NCBI GenBank assembly: GCA_030620895.1
Contig: JAUXIU010000036.1
Span: 1-8,409 of the forward strand
Direction of reading: 5' to 3'
Length of the DNA stretch: 8,409 bases
DNA from: Deltaproteobacteria bacterium
Lineage (GTDB): Bacteria; Desulfobacterota; GWC2-55-46; S146-70; JAUXIU01
Under the pieces are notes generated by a model. It was not told the origin of the DNA. It made no database searches and was given only the letters and a program-made list of their open reading frames with translations. The translations under genes and the position numbers were made by a program. This document shows, one piece after another, positions 1 to 4,300 of this stretch (the first letter of the stretch is position 1; every line of letters begins with the position of its first letter).

Positions 1-54
1 AAAAGATGCATATAATTTGTCATATATCTTGTTAAGTATATTTACTAACTCCAT
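1..54 (-). CDS. 5' end of a gene running off the left edge (possible endonuclease III-like protein)
   Basis: An ATG at 54-52 opens 18 codons without a stop up to the window edge, reading MELVNILNKIYDKLYASF. The peptide is an amphipathic helix. It lies on the same strand as rluB, whose stop is 62 nt upstream, with a heptad repeat between. There is no Shine-Dalgarno sequence; the box TACTAT (67-62) ends 7 nt before the ATG, so a leaderless transcript is possible. A short helix followed by a YxxLxxxF pattern is how many stand-alone HhH-GPD (endonuclease III-like) proteins begin, but this is recalled and rests on 18 residues. The reading frame is reasonably supported; the function is a guess. Confidence 0.4.
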   Translation of the reverse strand, partial: MELVNILNKIYDKLYASF

Positions 55-70
55 GTTATATATAGTAAAT

Positions 71-126
71 CGTGAATCTTTAATCGTGTATCGTGTGTCG
101 AGAATCGAACCACGAATCACGAACGA
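71..126. repeat. Heptad-phased repeat, short copy (8 units)
   Basis: Eight consecutive 7-nt units start with C, seven of them with CG. On the plus strand the first units are of the CGTGAAT / CGTGTAT / CGTGTGT type. From about position 99 they switch to CGAGAAT, CGAACCA, CGAATCA, CGAACGA, which resemble the reverse complement of the first type. The array is thus a degenerate tandem heptad array and a loose inverted repeat at once. It lies between the rluB coding end and the next minus-strand gene, and its right part supplies the last rluB codons and stop. A longer copy is at 7050-7133 in the same orientation. Confidence 0.85.
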
Positions 127-857
127 AGGTTCTTTTCAATCTTCTTTTTCAGTATATCCATTTCTTTTGGTGTAAGCTCTCTGTAACTTCCTGACTTCAT
201 GTTGCCAAGTTTTATTCCTGCAAATTCTATCCTTTTTAATTTAGCTACAGGATGGCCGATGGCCATGCACATCCTCTTAATAAGCCTATTTCTGCCTTCA
301 TACACCGTTATCTCAATCCAAGAGTTTTCTTTTGTTTCCTTTATAATTTTCGCCCGGGCTGGCAGTGTTTTACCATCTTCGAGATATATCCCTCTCTCCA
401 GCCTTTTTATATCTCTACAGTCAGGGATGTCTTTAACCTTGACATGATACCTCTTGGGGATATTGTGCCTTGGGTGGATGAGCCTGTTTGCAAGTTCACC
501 ATCATTCGTTAAAATAAGCACACCCTCTGCATCATAGTCAAGCCTGCCAACAGGAAATACCCTTTTCCCTGGTTTTTTTAAAAGATCTGTTACTAATGGT
601 CTTCCGGGAGGTCCTGATACAGCGCTTATATAGCCTTTGGGTTTGTTGAGGAGCAGATATATTTTTGAAACCATTCGTGGTAAAGGAATGCCATCTATCT
701 TAACCGACTCTTTCTCAGGATCTATCTTTACTCCCAGTCGGGTCACCACATCCCTGTTCACCGTTACCCTGCCCTGCAGGATCAACTCCTCCGCCTTCCT
801 CCTCGAGGTTATCCCTGCTCTGGCGATAATCTTCTGTAGCCTCTCTAACGGCATCAC
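117..857 (-). CDS. rluB: 23S rRNA pseudouridine synthase, RluB/RsuA family
   Basis: Converts a specific uridine of ribosomal RNA to pseudouridine; the family includes RluB (23S, near U2605 in E. coli), RluE, RluF and RsuA (16S). The 246 residues hold an N-terminal S4 RNA-binding domain (about 4-50, with RLQKIIARAGITSRRKAEEL), the strand LLLNKPKGY (68-76), the catalytic motif GRLD (104-107, nucleophile Asp107) followed by YDAEGVLILTNDGEL, and the C-terminal EGRNRLIKRM...GHPVAKLKRI segment. The start is GTG at 857, 7 nt after GAGGAG; ATG at 854 is the alternative. It begins inside scpB and overlaps it by 143 nt, so the genes are probably translationally coupled. The scpA-scpB-rluB order is common in bacteria and favours RluB over RsuA. 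The final codons (Arg-Ser-stop) lie in the heptad repeat, suggesting the repeat replaced the original end. Confidence 0.93.
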   Translation of the reverse strand: MMPLERLQKIIARAGITSRRKAEELILQGRVTVNRDVVTRLGVKIDPEKESVKIDGIPLPRMVSKIYLLLNKPKGYISAVSGPPGRPLVTDLLKKPGKRVFPVGRLDYDAEGVLILTNDGELANRLIHPRHNIPKRYHVKVKDIPDCRDIKRLERGIYLEDGKTLPARAKIIKETKENSWIEITVYEGRNRLIKRMCMAIGHPVAKLKRIEFAGIKLGNMKSGSYRELTPKEMDILKKKIEKNLRS

Positions 858-1392
858 TTTCTGACTCCTCTATATCACGTAAATCTGGTAAGTAAGAGAG
901 GTTCTTGAGGTCAAAGGCCTCAAGGAACTCCCTTGTTGTACCATATACAGATGGTCTTCCAGGTAAATCTTTTCTTCCTATGACCTTAATAAGACTCTTT
1001 TCAAGAAGTGTTCTTAGTACGCCACCACTGTCCACTCCCCTTATATCCTCAAGCTCAACTCTTGTCAGTGGCTGTTTGTATGCGACTATCGCAAGGGCTT
1101 CCATGGCGGCCTTACTCAACCTGGAGAACCTAAAGTTAAAGAGCCTTCTAAGCCACTGTACAAATTCTGGTCTTGTTCTCATCTGGTAACCACCGGCAAC
1201 CTCAGATATCACAATACCCCTGTTGGTTTCATTGTATTCTTTCATGAGCTCGGTGATAGACGCCCTCACATCCTCACGCCCCTCGCCCTCAAGTATATTC
1301 ATGAGTTTTTCAATGCTTATTGGGCGGTCTGCAGCAAATATTAGCGCTTCTATAAGTGGCTTTAGGGCTTCCCTATCCATTTCAAAACTCAA
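715..1392 (-). CDS. scpB: Segregation and condensation protein B
   Basis: ScpB is the winged-helix (kite) subunit that binds kleisin ScpA and, with SMC, forms the bacterial condensin that compacts and segregates chromosomes. Residues 10-55 form the first winged helix (LKPLIEALIFAADRPISIEKL); about 64-172 hold the second, with the family hallmarks LSKAAMEALAIVAYKQPLTR (92-111), IRGVDSGGVLRTLLEKSLI and GRPSVYGTTREFLEAF. After about residue 172 comes an acidic, Gly-rich low-complexity tail; residues 179-225 are encoded in the region that also encodes the S4 domain of rluB in another frame. The start is TTG at 1392, 7 nt after GAGG and overlapping the scpA stop (4-nt overlap); ATG at 1380 is a less well-placed alternative. 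ScpB proteins often end in disordered acidic tails, so the long overlap may be real, but a lost earlier stop would look the same. Confidence 0.93.
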   Translation of the reverse strand: MSFEMDREALKPLIEALIFAADRPISIEKLMNILEGEGREDVRASITELMKEYNETNRGIVISEVAGGYQMRTRPEFVQWLRRLFNFRFSRLSKAAMEALAIVAYKQPLTRVELEDIRGVDSGGVLRTLLEKSLIKVIGRKDLPGRPSVYGTTREFLEAFDLKNLSYLPDLRDIEESESDAVREATEDYRQSRDNLEEEGGGVDPAGQGNGEQGCGDPTGSKDRS

Positions 1393-2150
1393 CCGTGTTC
1401 CTCAGTTTTTGTTGTGGTACTGCTATCTATCTCGTCTTCTGACTTGTCCGGCATATAAATCCTTATACCAACGTCTTCTGATTGATATATGCGTATCATC
1501 TTCATCTTTACAAGTTCAAGTATTGCAAGGAAAGTAACCACAATCTCCCCTTTTGTTGTATCATTGGAGAATAACGAATGAAAGGTTGTATTCTTGATAT
1601 CCCTGAGGACTTCCATAAGTCTGTTTATTTTATCAATAACAGTGAACTTTTCAGCAGATAAGTTTAAGGAAATATCGTTGGGCGCCTTCTCCAGTACCTC
1701 TCTCAATGCCTCGATGAGATCAAACACGGATAGATCGACAAGACCGTCCTCACCTTCTATTTCGTCGGTCGGTACGATCCCTCGTATAAAGACATCCCTC
1801 CCTAGCAGCCTCCTTCCTGCGAGCTGGATAGCACCATCCTTATATTTCTTGTATTCAATCAACCTTCTTATAAGTTCTTCTCTAGGGTCACCCTCATCTT
1901 CGGCCTCTTCAGGTTCTTCGTTGAGAGGGAGGAGCATCTTGCTCTTTATATGAATAAGCGTTGCCGCCATAAGAAGAAACTCCCCGGCAATATCCAGATT
2001 AAGGCTCTTGATCAGTTCAATATATTCCAGGTACTGCTCTGTAATAGTCGCAATAGGTATATCATAGATATCTACCTCATTCCTTTTTATAAGGTGAAGC
2101 AAAAGGTCCATCGGGCCTTCGAATATCTCCAGTTTAACTTTATAATCCAT
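1389..2150 (-). CDS. scpA: Segregation and condensation protein A (kleisin)
   Basis: ScpA is the kleisin that bridges the SMC heads and recruits ScpB. From ATG 2150 the protein is 253 residues. Its N-terminus carries the hallmark VKLEIFEGPMDLLLHLI and the following NEVDIYDIPIATITEQYLEYI helix pair, which contacts the SMC neck. An acidic linker (EEPEEAEDEGDPREEL) and middle helices that bind the ScpB dimer follow, then a C-terminal winged helix (GEIVVTFLAILELVKMKMI) that binds the SMC head. GTG at 2174 would add eight residues (MFHSIITT), but ATG 2150 matches the usual family start. It has no Shine-Dalgarno sequence; AATAAT (2163-2158) lies 7 nt before it, suggesting a leaderless transcript. 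It opens the scpA-scpB-rluB unit, separated from trpS by 344 nt. Confidence 0.95.
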   Translation of the reverse strand: MDYKVKLEIFEGPMDLLLHLIKRNEVDIYDIPIATITEQYLEYIELIKSLNLDIAGEFLLMAATLIHIKSKMLLPLNEEPEEAEDEGDPREELIRRLIEYKKYKDGAIQLAGRRLLGRDVFIRGIVPTDEIEGEDGLVDLSVFDLIEALREVLEKAPNDISLNLSAEKFTVIDKINRLMEVLRDIKNTTFHSLFSNDTTKGEIVVTFLAILELVKMKMIRIYQSEDVGIRIYMPDKSEDEIDSSTTTKTEEHG

Positions 2151-2157
2151 AGTTGTT

Positions 2158-2163
2158 ATTATT
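2158..2163 (-). promoter_or_regulatory. -10-like box directly before the scpA ATG
   Basis: AATAAT on the minus strand matches TATAAT at 5 of 6 positions and ends 7 nt before ATG 2150, so transcription would start at or next to the start codon. No good -35 hexamer sits 16-18 nt upstream (the closest is TTCCAA), and the region is AT-rich, so the call is tentative. Confidence 0.3.
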
Positions 2164-2198
2164 GAATGAAACACATGTATTGGAATAATGTCCGTAAA

Positions 2199-2366
2199 AT
2201 GAACGTTACAAGATTTTTGTTAATTTCAACTACATGCTGTACGATCCTGATGCTCTTGCTAATCGCATCATTTCTAACAGCATGTATGTCTCAATCACTC
2301 TTGGCGAAGTTTGCGTTCCTAAAAGGGCTGATTACACCGATTTATAAAAGATTACACAGTATTTAA
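2199..2366 (+). CDS. Possible small lipoprotein (55 aa), unproven
   Basis: The gap between trpS and scpA holds a plus-strand ORF, opposite to its neighbours. From ATG 2199 it encodes 55 residues: a short N-region MNVTR, a hydrophobic stretch (about residues 6-25, FLLISTTCCTILMLLLIASF), then LTAC, which fits the lipobox L-[AST]-[GA]-C, then about 27 mostly basic/hydrophobic residues ending YKRLHSI. In-frame ATGs at 2166 and 2175 allow longer forms (66 or 63 residues), which would overlap the scpA upstream region. Against a real gene: no clear Shine-Dalgarno sequence or promoter, no recognised family, and the last codons lie in a repeat arm. It could be a small lipoprotein, a hydrophobic toxin-like peptide or a chance ORF. 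Confidence 0.25.
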   Translation: MNVTRFLLISTTCCTILMLLLIASFLTACMSQSLLAKFAFLKGLITPIYKRLHSI

Positions 2367-2402
2367 ACACTTGATTTCTAAATGTTTATAATCGGCGTAA
2401 TC
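2330..2402. repeat. Inverted repeat (18-19 bp arms) between trpS and scpA
   Basis: The left arm at 2330-2348 (GATTACACCGATTTATAAA) and right arm at 2385-2402 (TTTATAATCGGCGTAATC) are reverse complements apart from one mismatch and one extra T, with a 36-nt loop. A second perfect 10-bp pair, GATTACACAG at 2350-2359 and CTGTGTAATC at 2413-2422, is offset from the first, so alternative foldings are possible. The right arm is part of the 40-nt repeat also found after the nucleotidyltransferase gene. No T-tract adjoins the arms, so a simple intrinsic terminator is not supported. Confidence 0.75.
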
Positions 2403-2422
2403 TGATTGTAATCTGTGTAATC
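2383..2422 (+). repeat. 40-nt dispersed repeat, copy A
   Basis: This 40-nt segment matches 4256-4295 with three differences. It contains three TAATC words in the order GTAATCTGATT, GTAATCTGT, GTAATC. It lies about 72 nt beyond the trpS stop in the direction of trpS transcription. With copy B it flanks the M50-trpS pair in direct orientation. Confidence 0.85.
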
Positions 2423-2494
2423 GTTTCACTTAGAGAACGTATGGACATTATTTCAAGATTTACACCATAAATCTTCTATTATCAATCGCCTGTG

Positions 2495-3484
2495 TTAAGC
2501 AAGCTTTATCGCCCCCCTTACCTCATCCATTACCGGAGATGCCACGGCTCTTGCCCTCTCATCTCCAATCTTTAAGATTCTATTAACAAGTCCGGTATCC
2601 TTTGAAATCTCCTCTCTCTTTATCCTGATAGGCTCCAGTCTCGATATTACCTTCGGTATCACGGACCTCTTACACTCAATACAACCTATACCAGCAGTCG
2701 TACACCCTCTCTTGACCCAATCGATTGTATCTTCGTTTGAATATATCTTATGGTAGGACAAAAAGACCGGACAAACTTCCGGGTTCCCCTTATCCTGCCT
2801 CCTCTTTCTTGCCGGATCTGTCATCATAGTGAGAATCTTCTTTTCTACAACCTCAGGGGGGTCCGATAGGAAGATGGCGTTGTTATAGCTCTTGCTCATC
2901 TTCCTGCCATCCGTACCAAGTATCTTTGGTGTATCTGTAAGAAGTGTTTTTGGTTCCGGAAATATCCTGCCATAGAGATGATTAAACCTTCGTACAATCT
3001 CCCTAGACAGCTCAACATGTGGTGCCTGGTCGATACCAACAGGCACAAGATCCGCCTTATATATAACTATATCCGCTGTTTGTAGCACAGGGTAACCAAG
3101 GAAGCCGTAGGTTCTTATATCTTTATCTTTTATCTCAGCAAGCTGTTCTTTGTATGTTGGGTTCCTTTCAAGCCATGAGAGAGGTGTTATCATAGAAAGT
3201 AGCAGATTAAGCTCCGCATGCTCTTTTATGTGAGATTGCAGAAATATCGTGGATATTTCTGGATCTATCCCTATCGAGAGCCAGTCAGGGATCATCTCCT
3301 CTACGTTCTCTCTAATCGATCCTGGGTCTTCGTAATCACTTGTAAGTGCATGCCAGTCAGCAACGAAGAAGAAGCATTCATATTCCGCCTGCAGCTTAAG
3401 CCAGTTCTCCAGAACACCATGCAGGTGCCCTAAATGAAGCTTGCCTGAGGGCCTCATCCCACTTAAAACACGTTTTTTTGACAT
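2495..3484 (-). CDS. trpS: Tryptophanyl-tRNA synthetase, iron-sulfur cluster type
   Basis: Class I aminoacyl-tRNA synthetase that activates tryptophan with ATP and charges tRNA-Trp in the cytoplasm. The 329 residues are a normal length. The Rossmann-fold signature is HLGH (17-20, the HIGH motif) after MRPSGK; the KMSKS loop is exact at 195-199 (GRKMSKSYNN); GYPVLQTADIVIYKADLVPVG (about 130-150) is the amino-acid pocket segment. Cys238, Cys261, Cys268 and Cys271 give exactly C-x22-C-x6-C-x2-C, the spacing I recall for the [4Fe-4S] cluster of Thermotoga maritima TrpRS, so a cluster near the anticodon-binding region is inferred. The ATG at 3484 overlaps the protease stop as TGATG, indicating coupling; a G-rich run lies 9 nt before it. 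Completeness and identity are secure; the cluster is inferred from spacing. Confidence 0.98.
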   Translation of the reverse strand: MSKKRVLSGMRPSGKLHLGHLHGVLENWLKLQAEYECFFFVADWHALTSDYEDPGSIRENVEEMIPDWLSIGIDPEISTIFLQSHIKEHAELNLLLSMITPLSWLERNPTYKEQLAEIKDKDIRTYGFLGYPVLQTADIVIYKADLVPVGIDQAPHVELSREIVRRFNHLYGRIFPEPKTLLTDTPKILGTDGRKMSKSYNNAIFLSDPPEVVEKKILTMMTDPARKRRQDKGNPEVCPVFLSYHKIYSNEDTIDWVKRGCTTAGIGCIECKRSVIPKVISRLEPIRIKREEISKDTGLVNRILKIGDERARAVASPVMDEVRGAIKLA

Positions 3485-4122
3485 CAGAAACGGCCCCCAA
3501 GCAGAATGCCTACAATGAGATAAACGACAGGTGAAATAAGCATATGTACTATCCCTGTAAACATAAGGCCTATAAGTATCATGAAGCCATACGGTTCTAT
3601 CTTTGAGAATGTGAGCGCTTGTCTGTAAGGCAGCAAACCTGTAAGTATCCTGCTGCCGTCGAGGGGCGGAATCGGTATGAAGTTAAAAATGGCGAGCCCT
3701 ACATTTATCATTACGCTGGCCTGGGCCATCATGTATATAGGTCTTATGACAGGCAAAAGGCTAAGATTATATGTCAACCCTGTTATGCTCAGGAACTTTA
3801 GAAAGAGGGCGCTGACAGTGGCCAGGAAAATATTTGTTAAAGGTCCTGCAAGCGCTACCAACATCATGTCCTTTTTAGGATCTTTAAGTTGAAGAATATT
3901 TACAGGGACAGGCTTGGCCCAGCCTATCATCCCTGTCAAGAAAAACGCCAGCGTCCCAATTGGGTCCAGGTGTTTTATGGGATTCAACGTAAGTCTTCCT
4001 AAAAGTCTAGCAGTTGGGTCTCCAAGCCTGTTCGCAACCCATCCATGTGCAAACTCATGGAGGGTTATTGCCAGTAACACCGGGATTGTAAGTATTATTA
4101 TCTTTTGTATCATTGATTCCAT
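3484..4122 (-). CDS. M50 family membrane metallopeptidase (site-2 protease-like)
   Basis: Predicted integral membrane zinc protease of the small, PDZ-less M50B/site-2 protease group that cleaves peptide bonds within or near the membrane; its substrate is unknown. The 212 residues contain HEFAH (22-26, the HExxH zinc motif in the first membrane segment), LLGRLTLNPIKHLDPIGT (41-58, typical of this group), a central membrane pair (about 87-112, LVALAGPLTNIFLATVSALF) and NFIPIPPLDG (147-156), whose Asp155 is the third zinc ligand; two further membrane segments follow to the C-terminus. It is translationally coupled to trpS, a pairing I associate with many Desulfobacterota and Nitrospirota but which has no clear functional logic. 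ATG 4122 is used; ATG 4113 is possible. No Shine-Dalgarno sequence is present; TATATT (4136-4131) ends 8 nt before ATG 4122. Confidence 0.93.
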   Translation of the reverse strand: MESMIQKIIILTIPVLLAITLHEFAHGWVANRLGDPTARLLGRLTLNPIKHLDPIGTLAFFLTGMIGWAKPVPVNILQLKDPKKDMMLVALAGPLTNIFLATVSALFLKFLSITGLTYNLSLLPVIRPIYMMAQASVMINVGLAIFNFIPIPPLDGSRILTGLLPYRQALTFSKIEPYGFMILIGLMFTGIVHMLISPVVYLIVGILLGGRF

Positions 4123-4137
4123 ATAATAAAAATATAG

Positions 4138-4151
4138 AGGGTCTTTACCCT
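4138..4151 (-). other. Small hairpin upstream of the M50 gene
   Basis: AGGGT (4138-4142) and ACCCT (4147-4151) pair perfectly around a 4-nt loop, 15 nt before the M50 start codon. On the minus strand the hairpin is followed by CTATATTTTT. If transcription starts at the upstream candidate promoter, this forms the 5' tip of the mRNA; if it starts at the box next to the ATG, the dyad is upstream DNA and could be an operator. A terminator role is unlikely because the stem has only five pairs and the T-run is offset. Confidence 0.4.
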
Positions 4152-4159
4152 AATGTATT

Positions 4160-4189
4160 ATGATACCAGACAACCTTTTTATGCGTCAA
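4160..4189 (-). promoter_or_regulatory. Candidate sigma-70-type promoter for the M50-trpS unit
   Basis: On the minus strand TTGACG (4189-4184) and TATCAT (4165-4160) are separated by 18 nt and each matches five of six consensus bases. Start would be near 4153, giving a leader of about 30 nt that begins with the small hairpin. It is the best promoter-like pair in the 178-nt gap after the nucleotidyltransferase gene. A -10-like box nearer the ATG (TATATT, 4136-4131) is an alternative. Confidence 0.45.
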
Positions 4190-4255
4190 CGAAATTTTCC
4201 CTCTTTAGCAATTAAGTTGAATAAAACATGTTCCAGTGCAAAAAACCCTGAAAAC

Positions 4256-4295
4256 TGTTTTTAATCGGTGTAATCTGATTATAATCTGTGTAATC
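4256..4295 (+). repeat. 40-nt dispersed repeat, copy B
   Basis: Matches copy A at 2383-2422 with three differences in 40 nt, in the same orientation. It starts 5 nt beyond the stop codon of the nucleotidyltransferase fusion, so it lies in the 3' untranslated part of that mRNA. Its centre is the perfect palindrome GATTATAATC, which in copy A is GATTGTAATC. Confidence 0.85.
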
Positions 4296-4300
4296 ATTCT

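Noticed and set aside
117..857. RsuA (16S) or RluE/RluF identity for the pseudouridine synthase
   Set aside because: The S4 domain and GRLD motif do not separate subfamilies by eye; the scpA-scpB neighbourhood favours RluB.
2148..2174. GTG at 2174 as the scpA start
   Set aside because: It adds eight residues not typical of ScpA N-termini and has no Shine-Dalgarno sequence; ATG 2150 fits the family start and the nearby -10-like box, though GTG cannot be excluded.
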